Source: Bursaphelenchus xylophilus (taxonomy: Eukaryota; Nematoda; Chromadorea; Rhabditida; Aphelenchoididae). Taken from it: DNA of 64,000 bases. Within the stretch, counting starts at the first letter, position 1; each line of letters opens with the position of its first letter. Both the position numbers and the translations under genes were made by a program. Positions 37,925 to 50,700 of the stretch are shown piece by piece. Where the stretch lies: assembly GCA_904066235.2 (NCBI GenBank), contig CAJFCV020000001.1, positions 5,394,001 to 5,458,000 on the forward strand. Reading direction: 5' to 3'. The notes under the pieces are model-generated. The model was not told the origin of the DNA. It saw only the letters and a program-made list of their open reading frames with translations, and searched no databases.

Positions 37925-40900
37925 TCATCTTAACCTCGTCTGAAGCCTCGAATCGCTGAAACTCGGGTCTGGCAGAGTGATTGTGTACTGATTGATTTCG
38001 TATTTCCCCACAACATAGACCTCGATCGTATCATCGTTACAATCCAAAACCAGCTGTTCGTACGCACTTTCGAGCACTTCTTGAGTTCCATAGACATCTT
38101 TGTTGTTGTCAAAATTAAGACGCAATCGCCAAGTCAGATCTCTCTCTTCTCCCATATGGCCATATTGGACAACAGCTGTGTAGATGGGATTCGAGCAGAA
38201 CTTCACTTTACGGAGGTCAAAGTCGACTGTGAATCTACAAAGATATTACAGGGTGTACCAAATTCGTGGCCCGATTTGAATTGGCTATAACTTCTTTAAT
38301 TTTGGGCCAAATTTTAAAATTCTTTTTTTCCCTGAATCCTCAGACAACCCCATTTTGTCTGATACCAAATATGTTATACATAGGTAAGTGTCATCTACAG
38401 TTATTGCATTTATTCTTGAAATTCATTTTTTTGGTCGTTTTTCGGTTGTTTTTTCGGCCTTTCCCGGTGTGTCCGAAAATGGAGTACGGTGTGGAAGAAA
38501 AAGCTTGGTCTGTGGTTTGGTATGGCAAGTACGGTTCGCCGATAAATGTTCAAAGGGAATACAGGATGAAATACGGACGTAAGGCCCAACCCAGATCGCA
38601 AGACATTTCGGCGTTGGTGGAATAAGTTCCTTGAGACTGGCAGTGTTAGCAGGAAACAAAAAAAGCAGGAAAGATGGGTACGAACGTAGCTGAAAATGGA
38701 AGAAGTTTTGTCAAAATTCCGAGAAAATCCGCATATGAGTACACGAAGTTTGGCCAGAACCGAGGGAATGCCTTCACCAAGGACCATTCGACGAACTCTG
38801 GGGGTTGATATTCACTTTTTGTGCTTATTCTCATCGTCGATTTTCAGGAGGGGAAATTCCACCGTATTTTTCTTCCGCACCGTACTCCATTTTCGGACAC
38901 ACCGGGAAAGGCCGAAAAAACAACCGAAAAACGACCAAAAAAATGAATTTCAAGAATAAATGCAATAACTGTAGATGACACTTACCTATGTATAACATAT
39001 TTGGTATCAGACAAAATGGGGTTGTCTGAGGATTCAGGGAAAAAAAGAATTTTAAAATTTGGCCCAAAATTAAAGAAGTTATAGCCAATTCAAATCGGGC
39101 ACCGAATTTGGTACACCCTGTATATTGAGCTTGATGATGAGTTATGGGATAAGTATTGCATAATAGATTAAAACTTACCTGGTCTTTTTGCAATCTGTGG
39201 ATCTCAATGAGTAATCTCCAGTGGGCGATCGGAGATATTCACACATCCGGAACTCTTGGCCACTTCGAACTGAAACAGCATAGAATAGAGTCAACGTGCT
39301 TTGAAGACGCTTTCTAGTAGAACCTAATTTTCAAACAAACTTTTAGCTTGCAGAATTATCAAAAAATTAAGTCAGCAAAACTGACTTTAGTATTTTTGGA
39401 TAAAAAAGAGCACAGAAAAGTGCCAACACCGAAGTCATTTTTCAGAGCATCTTCTTTGAAAACTTCCGTGGGTATTTTGGCAAGTCCTGCACAGCACCAA
39501 AAAATTTTTTGAAAATTGATATGTGGCTTGCAAAAAAATTCAAAGCAAAACTACCCAATCCCAGCATGACTCCTTCCTGTTTACCTACCCAATTCATTCA
39601 TTTCCTGGACATTATCCATGGGGAAAAAGAAGCCGGCCGACGCGAAATCTCTTGGCAATCGATTTTCCTCGATCTTGTAGATTCTGAAAAATTATCGACG
39701 CTGTTACTCTTCAACTCGTTCTCCTCACCGTCCATCATTCAAATCGAGCCAAGCATGTCTTTGATTTATAAAGATTAGCACCAATTTATGGTCGTCATAA
39801 AGGCTCTGCCAGTTGGAACTAAAGTCATAATGAGATGCGGAAGTGTGAATTGTCCTTTCTGGAAGGGGTTTATTGTAAAATACGTGTAACAAAAGGTAGG
39901 TTTTTGCAGCACTTCTTACCTCTCTCCCCATTCCAACAATCAGTCCGATGGACATGACCATGTTTGGAGGTGGAGCAACAGAAAACATCTGGAGTAAACC
40001 GCTGACAATCTTGGTAGACATCCGTAATATTACTGCTGAGGTATCTAAAGACTAACACAGTGAGAAAGAAAGTGGGCAGCTCACGTATAGCCATCCATGT
40101 AATTCTGAATGCTCAGGGTTTCCGAGGAAAGTTCATGGTCTTGAGGATGGTACATGGACAAGATCAAAGAGTCCGTATTTTCGTCAAAGGAGAGTTTCTG
40201 CCTGAAAGCGACGCATATTACTTTCTAAAGACAAGTTTAGGTAATATTATTATTTTTTGGAAAGAGGCTATTGAAAAGATGATAACATGGCTGCACAATC
40301 ATGTAAAGCAACGGGAGACGTATTTTACAACGCAAAATGCACTGCTTTCTTAAAGCCCATATTCTTTGGCCATCAAAGTTAATTAATTACTGCATTATTG
40401 GACTAAGAAAATTTATTCGGCCTTATGAATAGCCAACGAGGCTTAGAAGACGTATTTTAAGATTTGAAAGAAAGAAAATTTATATTACTTTAGACATCAA
40501 AGTCATCATTAATGTCAAGTGTAATATAATTGTTTGACCCAAATGCTCTCTAAACTTACCCATGTTCTTTAAACTCCCCGAGTAATTTCCATTTCACAGT
40601 TAACGGCAGAGCTCCTTCAATGGACTCGGTCTCATGCTCATAGCCTTCAGCAGATTCACTCATTATGAACAGCACAAGACCAGCGATTAATACGATGGCA
40701 AGAGCGATCAAAGTGATGATCAGATTTCTTTTATTCAAATACTGTGTGAATCTATGGATACCTAAGCAGAAAATTTAAAAAATTTTGCGCTTAATTTTAC
40801 CTGGAGGGCGAATTCGATTATTTGAGCGCCGATCTGGCTGTGGCTGATTTGGGGCGTCATTAAGGAGGGCTGAGGTCTGGATGTGATGGGATCTAAAGTC

Positions 40901-41292
40901 AGTTAGCGTATTTTATTTTTTGGAGCAACGGTCAGAACTTGTAATGCCATAGAATTGCAAAATTTTGACTTTTTTTGGACAAAAATGTGATGAGATCCAA
41001 AAAAAATTTTTCTAATATGGGATCATGTTATTATATAAGATGCAAGGAATAGAGTTTTAAACCGTTTTGCACTTCGTAGAAAAGTGTCTATTTTCGACAT
41101 TAAGAAAGTAATTTTTATATTATCCATGACTAAAGCTTATGCAAAAATCTACATTTGAAAAAAAAACTAAACTTACGTGTATGGCGGTGGATCCTCGCTG
41201 GGTGGAGGTGGGATCTTAGGAGGATCTCTTGGCCTGGGAGGGGGCGACTGGACCTCGGAAACTCCAGCTTCCTCCTCAGAAGTCGTTGACAT
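37925..41292 (-). CDS. Unrecognised type II membrane protein with PPPY motif, 425 aa
   Basis: Exons: 41292-41177, 40892-40801, 40761-40560, 40201-40085, 40044-39920, 39858-39729, 39683-39589, 39269-39179, 38234-37925 (1278 nt, all phases close). The N-terminal cytoplasmic part of about 80 residues is Pro-rich (SPPPRPRDPPKIPPPPS) and includes SEDPPPYT, a PY motif that WW domains of Nedd4-type ubiquitin ligases bind. One helix follows (LIITLIALAIVLIAGLVLFI) with basic residues before it, giving a type II topology. The extracellular part of about 310 residues has several Cys (QDCQRF, VFCCST, TDCWNG, FRMCEY, TDCKK, KFCSNP, LDCNDD) and an N-glycosylation site (SSNIT). No known fold recognised. The last intron carries a transposon. 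The exon 39858-39729 is the least certain. Confidence 0.75.
38249..39120. mobile_element. Mariner/Tc1-like foldback element with transposase remnant
   Basis: Ends CAGGGTGTACCAAATTCG and its inverse, bordered by TA on both sides (38247-38248, 39121-39122). The inverted arms run about 250 bp and include the start of a transposase frame, so that start is present once on each strand. The middle (about 38500-38860) is single copy. It sits in the last intron (39178-38235) of the type II membrane protein gene. Confidence 0.85.
38479..38815 (+). pseudogene. Truncated transposase N-terminus (helix-turn-helix)
   Basis: The frame begins MEYGVEEKAWSVVWYGKYG and continues with VQREYRMKYG, a pattern typical of the first HTH of mariner/Tc1-type transposases. 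It breaks by frameshift near 38620, where W-NKFLETGSVSRKQKK appears in another frame. It resumes as SARTEG-type second HTH (MSTRSLARTEGMPSPRTI) to about 38815. The catalytic DDE/DDD domain is absent, so the element cannot move itself. Confidence 0.7.
40480..40529. repeat. 50-bp perfect-size miniature inverted repeat
   Basis: TTATATTACTTTAGACAT at 40480-40497 faces ATGTCAAGTGTAATATAA at 40512-40529: 15 of 18 arm positions pair around a 14-bp loop. Its arm is a variant of the short word that recurs singly elsewhere in the window. Confidence 0.5.
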
Positions 41293-43434
41293 CCCTAAAC
41301 TTGGAGTCTGATATGATTAAAATTCGTAAAGAAATCAAGTTAATCGATCAAAAAGTAATTCCATTTTCAGCCTTGGGCTTTTTTTGAAATGCCCGTTAGA
41401 AAAACAAAACTTAGAGAACTTGCGATACTTTCTGATACTATAGACACCCATTTTACTAAAGATGCAACTTGTTACAATACGATTTAATAAAATTAATTAA
41501 GACCCCATTAAGTCGTTTTTAACAGCTTCTTAATCGTTTTGCAACGCTAGATTCGAAACTTAGTAATAGTTTCTTGTAACGTTGTAAACTTTTCGCCTTT
41601 TTTCTTTCTCAAGTTTACAAAATTTATTAAAATATTTCGCAATTCTCGTAACCCCCAACAAAATGTTTGAAAAACGGAAAATTAACGAAATTTTGTGCGG
41701 TTTTTAGTTTTATTCGAGAGCTCTCTCTCCAACTTGCTCGAGGTCGAACGGTCTTACAAAAAAAAGAATCGCCAAATCCAAGGTTAATGGTGATATAAAA
41801 AGATGGATAATAAAATAATTACGGGGCAATTTTAAATGTAAATATTAAACTAGGCTACAAGTAATGCAGAAGCGTCAAAAATGCCTGAGGCATTATCTAT
41901 TTCGGAGTGGAAAAAGAGAATAAAAGGTGCGCCGAGGGATGAGTCATCCAAGGTATTTATTTACATAAGGGAAGGTTTTCCATGGACAAGCTGACCATTA
42001 TACGCAAACAAAAAGAACCGATAAGCCGCAATAATTGCTACTGGATAAAGGACAAAGCTGTAGAAAGAATTTGAGTAAAGTTGAAGCACGTTCAAAATCT
42101 AAAGTTCTGAATTTTGGAGATTGAAAAACTGGAATTATGGATTGAAAAAGCTTTTAGGCATTTCTCTTGTCGCTGAAATTGGAAGAACAGACGATTGACA
42201 GCCCCAGAAGTCGGCCTCATTTGTTTTACACCACATCTTCAAGCCCTCATGTCACTAAAATTGTGTTGTACATTCATGTATAACTCATGATAACGGTGGT
42301 TACGACATGACTCTGCAAACAGGACACCGAATGACACTACTGCGATTACATTTTGATTACTTCATAAATCATCAGTAGCGGGATAACCGTGTCGAAAAGG
42401 TCATACGGGACCATGAAATTACATATAATTTAATGGAAGCCAAGTTGGGAAGACGTTTTAACTATCAAATCTTGGAAGAGGATTACTATTCATTTATTTA
42501 GTGTTATTTTGTAGCTTTTAAAATGCACCAGTAAATGTTTTATAGATCGAATTAAAAAAATGTTTTGTTTTGAGACTCTACTGAAGCTCCAGTCGGCCTC
42601 ACTTACAACACTTCTCCCCCAATTTCTCCCTCAACTTTTTCGTTCCTTCGAATTAACCGCCATTTACTGTTGATTGCCCGCATCTTCGGCATGCCATCTT
42701 CTGTCGGTTTGATCGCCGAACGTCGCTTACTCGGCTTCTCTTCCCCTTCTTTCATCCCAAGTTTGGATGCGAAGGGAATCTGAAGATCCCGGATTTCCCT
42801 TTCATGCCGTCGCTGATCCCTCTCCATCCCCGATTCGGGTCAGTTTTATTAAATTTTTCTTTACTTTTCCCTTTCGTTCGCGAGATTTAATTTCTAAGGT
42901 TGTTTTTGTAATTGAAACCTCGGGGATTTATAGTGTTTTAGATGGGTCAGAAGAGTAAACATGGATTGGTTTTAAACTTAGGTTTCATTTTAAAAAAATT
43001 TATCGTCAAACTGTGAATCTGAATTGTCAGCATTTCCAAGATTTTTTCTCCCAAATATTCTAAGCTCCGTCTTTTTTCTATACTACTTACAGCTTATGAA
43101 ATTATTAGATAAACTCCTTTTTTTGTCCCATTTTAGTGTCAAATATTTTTATTTTATGTAAACGTGATATTTCTTGTCAAAAAAACATCACATAATTAAT
43201 TATATTTTTGAGTTTCACCGAGCTTCATCAAAATATGCATATTCTGCAACCCTTGCCAATGAGTTGTCATCATTTGTTGAGATGACCACAATATCATAAT
43301 TTTAGCTTTTTAATGCAGCTTTTTGCTTGCTCTGTAAAATACGGAGTTCGATTTTTCGGTTTCTGTCAAAGATACCTTTTCAAAATAATTTTCGGTTATT
43401 TATTTCACTTAAATCCTCCCTCCTACTTTCAGCT
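41293..43434. promoter_or_regulatory. Divergent intergenic region
   Basis: 2.1 kb between the start codons of the type II membrane protein (-) and the four-TM protein (+). No exon chain was found, so it probably carries both promoters. GTAAAATACG is at 43334 about 100 bp before the plus-strand start. The short ORF 42603-42827 (-) has no family resemblance. Confidence 0.4.
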
Positions 43435-44311
43435 ATGACAGAAAAGTACAAATTTGACAAGAATGATCCCTTCTATTTGTGTGCCCCAATGTGTGGCCTC
43501 ATTCATTATCGGCATGCCGCGATCATCGCGGGTCTTGGAGAAATCGGAACTTTGGGGCTGGCAGTTGCTTCATTCTACAGTAAGTTTCAAATTGCAAATA
43601 GTTTACACCTATAAAGAAACCGTAATATCTTAAATTTGCAGATCTTCACTTGACCAAAGAGCTGACGGATTTGTGGACATTACTCGCCGCGATTGGACTG
43701 CTTGTTATTGCTTTTGTCACCACTAGTTTTATGGTGAGTAAAGTTTGTTGGATAGAAGTGGAATCTAGACAAAATAATGTGTCCACTTTTCAGTTCTACG
43801 GACTGAAAGCTGAGAAGCCAAACTATCTTCGTCCTCAACTCTACTTTTTGTCATTCGAGATCGCTCTGATGATAGCCATGTCTGTACTTTCCATTGCCAG
43901 TATGTCCTTAGGCATTGAGATGACTAGTCGGATATTCTCGCCATTTGTGAGGTGAGTCGTTTGTTTTTATGACAATAAAAAAACCCGTATTTTATCCTTT
44001 TATGTCATCATGACGGACTTCATTAAATTTCGAAAAATTCTGCGAATTGAAAGGTCCGTTTTCAAAGTAACCTTCAAATTTTTAGTGTAAAAGATATGGA
44101 GTTCCATTTCGGGCCCATCTGGCCCTTCTGCATCGCCATTGTGGCCTTCACTTGTGCCGCTTTGGGGATCTGGTTCCATTTAACGGTGGATGGGGCCAGG
44201 GAATTCTTATTGGACAAAAAATATTTTGATCACCAATCCAACGACAATGTCCCTCTCGAATCGAAGGAAAAGATTGAAGAAGAAGCTCAACGATCCTCGA
44301 GCAGAGCTTGA
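43435..44311 (+). CDS. Four-transmembrane protein, 206 aa, nematode-type
   Basis: Exons 43435-43579, 43642-43733, 43794-43951, 44086-44311 (621 nt, phases agree). Four hydrophobic segments: HAAIIAGLGEIGTLGLAVAS, LLAAIGLLVIAFVTTSF, IALMIAMSVLSIASMSLGIE and FCIAIVAFTCAALGIWFHL. The N-terminus has LCAPMCGLIHYR, and the tail is hydrophilic and acidic (KEKIEEEAQRSSSRA). The plan resembles tetraspan proteins of the claudin/MARVEL size class and small four-TM families common in nematodes, but the Cys signatures of tetraspanins (CCG) and claudins are absent. The start codon lies 2 bp behind TTTCAG, a likely spliced-leader acceptor. Confidence 0.8.
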
Positions 44312-44729
44312 GCATTTTTTATATTTTACATGGTATTCATAGTAATTCATATCACATTTAGTCTATTCCTCTGGTGCAAATGCAAATTACAGTTGTTTGA
44401 GACCAAATCCTACCTAACTTCATCCGATAATCGATATATTTAGCGACTATGTTGCAGTTTCTTATTTGCTCAAGTATATAGATGATCTTGTCGTATATAA
44501 CCACCCAAATTGTATAAAAACCAGTAGCTAAATTGACCCTTTGTTAATTTAATTTTATTGTCAACAAACCAAGAAGACTTCGAATGCGAGGACCGGGCCA
44601 AAAATCTTTGAACCGGCCATCTAAAACAATATAAATTTAGGTCCTGAATATACAAATAGGCACCGGACGGCACTCGTATCTGTTTGTACTTAAAAAGTAA
44701 CGTATATACAATCATCTAGAGGTCGGGGA
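44312..44729. other. Convergent 3' region, no gene seen
   Basis: 418 bp between the stop of the four-TM gene (+) and that of patched-related gene B (-), probably two 3' UTRs. AT-rich, nothing else recognised. Confidence 0.5.
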
Positions 44730-47700
44730 TCAGACCGAGAGTTCTTCTTCCACCGCTTTTTGAGGCGTTAATTTCGAGGGTTTCCTGTTTTCCCCTCTGT
44801 CGACCGAGTTCTGCGGGGAAACGACCGGTTTCTGCTCGTCCTCCGTCGAATCCTGGATCTCGATGGTGGTCGGGCGGGTCAGGTTCACACTCTCGAAGCT
44901 GTCCTTTGTCGATTTCTCGGCCTCTCCCACGTTTCCGGGGCCATTTGCCTCCGGCAATTTCTCCGATTTTCCAGTGGAGGGTTTTGGCGAGGGTAAAGGA
45001 CTGGGATCAGGGGAAAGCTGAGGCCGATCCGGAGACATGTGATCCAAATGGTCCTTCTTTCTGTCTTCCTGAGGCTGGATTCTCCTCCGATTTGGGTTCG
45101 CCGTTCCATTCTCAACATTCTTGTTCTTGTTTTTGGCCTTCTTCACCTTCTTCACAGTGTTCTTGGCATGCGTAAAACAAGAATCGAAGATGATCAGGAA
45201 GGCGGGCAAGAAGATGAGACCGTGGATGTTACACAACACCACACAAACAACCATCGTTTTCACGAACACCTAAACATATCGTATCATGGCGGGCGTTATG
45301 GAACATTTTTTGATCATGTAAATTAACAATGGAATGAAAAATTTTGGTCTAGAAATCTAACAGATTTTTGTCAAATTTTGTCAATCTCTGAGCAGTATAC
45401 TATCAGAACTTCTAAATTTAAAACTCTAAGTTAATATAACTCACCATGGACATGTAGAGTTTCACAAAAAGAAGGGAGCAGACACAGAGAATGGTCGAGA
45501 CTCCCGCCTGGACTGCTGGGAAGGCCACGGATGACAAACAATTAACCAGCTTAGCCTCGGGGGTATCATCAACATCTGGGGTACTTCTCTTGGCTATATT
45601 ACAATTTGAGATTACATTTTAAGAACTTACAAGCTTGATAGTAATGGTAAGAGACGTGAGCAGGGATGTCAACACTGCAACCGATGGAGATGATCATGGC
45701 AGCCATCGTGATCGGGTCCAAATCCACTCCCCACCAACTCAAAATCCCCAGAATTCCAGCACAAATCGAGAGAACGGACGTTGAGGCCATAACGACGGTA
45801 AAGAATGAGTTCAAAAAGAGGAAACAGACGGCTCCCATGCAAATCAAAGTACCCAGGACTGACTGCCAAGTATCGGTGGGCATATTCTCGATCAGATCGA
45901 GGAAAACGGCGTCTTCATGGAAGACGGAGGCTTTGAAATCGTCCCTGAAAATAAAATTTATATTATCCATGATGACAAAGGTTAAAAATTTGATTTAAAG
46001 CAAACATCAAAGACCATTAAAGGTGAAAAGAAGTGCAAGGAACTTTCTCGGCAAGGAGTCTTCACAATTTAACTTTTTTCTATCAAAACTTACTTGTACT
46101 TGTCAACCGTTGCCCTCCAGGTATTCAAAAGTTCTCCCCGTTTGGTCCATATCGAAATTTCTTTTCCATGATAGCCAGTGGTAAAGAAGAACCTCTCCAG
46201 ATCATGCCTGAAAAATGGAAATTATAATTGATACAACAATTACATCACCAAATTGCAATATCTTACGTTTTATTATCCAATTGCAAGAATCCACTCCAGA
46301 AACTGTACTCAGGCCATTTGACAAAGTGATCCAGATCATCCCCGTCGAAAGGCAGTGGCTTCTTCGCGGTCAGAGCGGCCGAAACTCCGTTGTCTTCGGC
46401 CTCTTCTTCGGCTTCGAGCGCGTCTACATCAAAGTCTGGAATAGGCCAAGTATGCTACAAAAAATGTCCTCCGTGTTAAATAAATTTTGCATCAGATAAT
46501 CAGCAATTGTGCGCGGATAATATTAGACCAGCGTTGGCTGTAATCCTCGGTTTTCAAACGCTTTTCTGGATGAAATATAATGTTTGGCATTCTGTTTCAA
46601 GAACATAAAATTGTCGGAAAGTTGTCGTAAAATAAGGATTTGGATGTAAAATACGGTTTGCTTTTCCCATTATCTGTTTCGCAATCCAGGGGAAATAAAC
46701 TATTTCAACGAGTTTATTTCCGGTTTTTTCAGGTTTCAGTTATGGAGACCAATGATTCTGAGAATTCGAATGCAACCGGAAGTCCATGGAGGGTAAAAAA
46801 GAAAGAAAAGAAACAAAGATTGATCGAGAAACTTGCCAAGTGCAGGTTGGGTCAACAGAGAAAGAGGGAACAGATGAAACAATCAATGCAAGAAGCTGCT
46901 CTCAGGGATATTACAGATCAAGGTGTAAGTTCGAGTTTATGGAAGTTACTTTTCCTGATTTTTAGGTTGTTTCAGACGTTTGGAGGGCCTAGACTTTCTA
47001 TACATTGTCTTAGACTTTTTTGGTGAAATGATTACATTGTATTAGACGGGTTGATCAATACATTTTGTATTTTTCTTGTATTTGAAAACGTTTCAGCAGC
47101 CCAAGGCCTCCACCCCTCAAAAAAGCCCAGAAGTGTCTCTCAGGAAGGTCAACGATTCTGTAGATGCCGATCCAAACCGCAAGGTTCAAGAGCTAAAGGA
47201 GGCCCTCACCGAATGTCAAGCTGAAATCTCAAAAATGCGAGCCAAAAACGAGGAGATGACGGAAGAAGTTGAAAGATTGAAGAAGGCTTTGATAGATAAA
47301 CAAGAGAGGGTCAGACAATTGCGAGATGTTATGGCGCGCCTCAGATTTGGTCAGATCTCTACTGCTGCTGGATAAGGGTAATACATATTATGCACATAAA
47401 ACTATAACTATTCTATGTATTTTGCTAACTGCCTTTTCTGTTTGGGAGTAATAATAAATTTTTATTTTGGTAAATGGATACGATGTTTGATCAAATTGGA
47501 TTTGCTGTCTATATTACTTTAGATCTTAATTTAGATAACGTTTTAGTAATGTACGTAGAACTGTTCAAACGTACTGTTTGCGAGGTAAAATACGATAACC
47601 CATAACTGTTTTTTTACTTTTTGCGATTAAAATTATATTATCCATGGTTAAAATTTGATAATTTTGGTTCAAATTTCTTGCTTTAGAAATTTCTCAAAAT

Positions 47701-50700
47701 AAAAGTGACTTCTGACGTAAGATGACACCATGATCTCCCCTTGCTCTTAATAAAATAGCCCCCAATACCCTCTGTGATATCGATACTTACCATCGAAAGT
47801 TCCTTGGAAGGTCTCATAATCTCTAACGAAATATTGGGTTCCAATCTTTCCCCAACTTCCCCGGATCTTCTCCATGTCCTCCACAAATTCGTTGAGTCTC
47901 TCCAATCGTTTGGGGTCACTCAGATTTCCGGGTTGGTTCACAAAAACGGTGGCCATTGTAAAGTGGGGTACCTGGTATTCGACTCTCAATTTGTCCAACT
48001 CCAATAGTGGAGAGTCGGCCGCAAACAGTTTCTGGGTTGTCAGGTTGATATTCATTTGGGTGATACCCTTTAAAACTATTTCTAATTTCAGATTTTCCTT
48101 ACATAAATGGAGAAAGCCAGGTACATAAAGTAAACCAAGATTGTTAAGCTGGCCACGAATTTGTTGGCGACGATGCTGACGTACACTTCCATGGTGTGAC
48201 TGATCGCTTCTTTAGTGTTGTCGTGGAATTTGGAGGGCTGGCGCTGAAGTATGTTGGATTAGAGGGGCTAAATTATATTACACCTACCTGCAGATGCTGC
48301 TTGCGATCAAATTTGGCGGTACGAAGACTGGCCTCGAAGATGGACCGCTCTTTTCGTTCTTGTGCGATCTCATATCGTCCAACCAATGAGAAGAGACCAG
48401 CGTAGAAGGTCATCTACAATGACTTTGATTATTTTATTCATGATAATCTAAAGCCATCGAATTGCTTATAACCTTTCCAAATGATGTCATAGAGGACAAG
48501 ACCATGACCTGACAACTCACCTGGTAAATATAGGCGACAATCATGGATGTCAAGTTACCCACGCAGAGCAAAGTAATCTCGGGCGAGGACGTGAAAGATC
48601 CGACTCCATCTGCGAAAACGTTGGTCAAGACGGAGATCAAGATGGCCGGCCCGACCTCACTCAGCACCTCAGCAACTCGGTACCCAACTTGCATCGATTT
48701 GCGACTGGGATGGTCGCGGGAATGCTTACAGACTCGTTGCCATTCGTGGATCATCAGATAAGAGGAGTCCACTCCAATGGCCAAAACCAGGAAGGGGATG
48801 ACACACAAGATGGACGAGAACCTCATTCCACAGAAGAACAAGAGCCCTAAGGCAGTGGCACAACTCATGAAAGGGAGGACACAGGCAGTGATCGCGAGGA
48901 GAATCTGGAATTTGAAATTTGGGGGTTTCCGGCATCATTTTTTTAACGAAAATAATCAAAAACAGCTACACATCTTAAGGATTTGGTGGTTACAAAGCAC
49001 AACGCAAAGGTTAAGGGCTTTCTCGAGATTCCTTACCTTTGGGAGACTGTGTTGTTGCATGTAAACAGCTCTGATTGTAACGGAGATGACCGAACAAGCA
49101 CACATGATGAAGAATCCGACCGTCAGATAAGGCAACAAACTAATTCCAGCTCTGATCATCTCGTTCTCGACGTAAGTTTGTGATAGAACATACAGTTGCA
49201 AATGTTTCGGAGAAAATTTCCTAAAATTTACATTATTTTAGTCTTCAAAATACAAAAATTAATTAAATTGTCAAATGCACACAGCAAGAATTACCGTTCG
49301 AAAGCCTCGACCATGTCCATTTCGTACTGCTTGACCTGAGCATTCGTCCAAGTGGGGTCATGTTCAGCCCGCAATTGCATCACGACCATCTTCACACTCT
49401 TCATGTTGGAGACGTGACTTTGGATTTGTTCTGTGGTCACGTCAGTCCCATTCCCGTCCTCAGCTTGTTCCAGAATATCCAGGGTGTCCCGGGCTTCGCG
49501 ATCATCCCAAAATTCCATTCCATAAAAATTTTGCTGCAGGGTAAATGATTGGCCAAAGATCGTGCTTTGGGGGTAATTCAGGACCAATCGGCCATTCAGC
49601 TTCTGTTTTTTGGCCGCCAATTCACTTTGAATCTTGAATCCATTCTGAAAAGGGCTAATTTACTGGAGTAATATCGATTTTATATCGCAAAAGCGGGTTG
49701 AATTGAAGTTTGTGGTCACTGTCATGGGTAATATAAAAATTATCCAAATATAAATTTAAAATGTTTCAAGTCTAAAACAAAATACGAATTTCTGGTATTC
49801 AATTATGACGTCATTAAGCATCATAGAAACCCAGAAAACAGAATGCCAAAAATTGCGGGAATTTAAATTTTTTCCCCCAGACTATCCAAAGGCTCCTGTG
49901 GTGCCTTCGAATAGCTTTTGAACACGAAATTCAACATAAAATTACTGTACAAGCAACAAATTGTATTATATTACTTACATAAAACTGTCGAACCGGCTCG
50001 TTTACTCGACAAAAACTTTTGCAGAATTTGGAAAAAGGCTTGGATTCCCCTTTCGAATTGGTTAAATTCACCGTATCCATTGCTCGATCCAGCACCTAAA
50101 ATACGAATAAAATCGCATCAATGGAGCCTACCGCAATCGTTTCTTTTAGATGGGAATCCCTTAGCATTGTGCCTCCATCCTTGGCCAAGGCAAAAAGATA
50201 AACGGTCACGCCGAGGCCATTCTCTGAGAAGAAATCCTGATAGACCGAGTACTCATCGATGGCGCGGGCTCCGTAGGGGGTGTATCCGGTAATGTCGTTT
50301 TGTTGGCTGAAAGATTTGTGATATCGGATACAACTTCTAAATTTACCTCAAAGTGGGATGCAAATGTTTTAATGGAACTTTAAATTACGACCTCTTACAC
50401 TTATTACGAGATTTTCGCCTTGCGTTTTGCAGAAACTATCAAGAAATTGAGGGATTTTATGGGTTTGGATTGAGAATTGAGTGTTTGTTGGAGTCCTTCA
50501 AAAAAGATTTTTTTTTCCGACCAACAGATACAAAGAAAACACCCTCCTTTGCATAGCCTCTCGTCTGCAAACATCGACGAATCTCTCGGCGGAACCTACA
50601 AAGTCCGGGCTACAACTTTCAGAGTAGCATTGGCCTGTGTAGACCGTAGATGCAAAATTTGAAGAAAACCTGATGATACTACACTTTACACAAAATTTGT

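Noticed and set aside
44906..45326. Plus-strand ORFs opposite the C-terminal tail of patched-related gene B
   Set aside because: The minus-strand frame continues the ptr protein in phase; the others are shadows.
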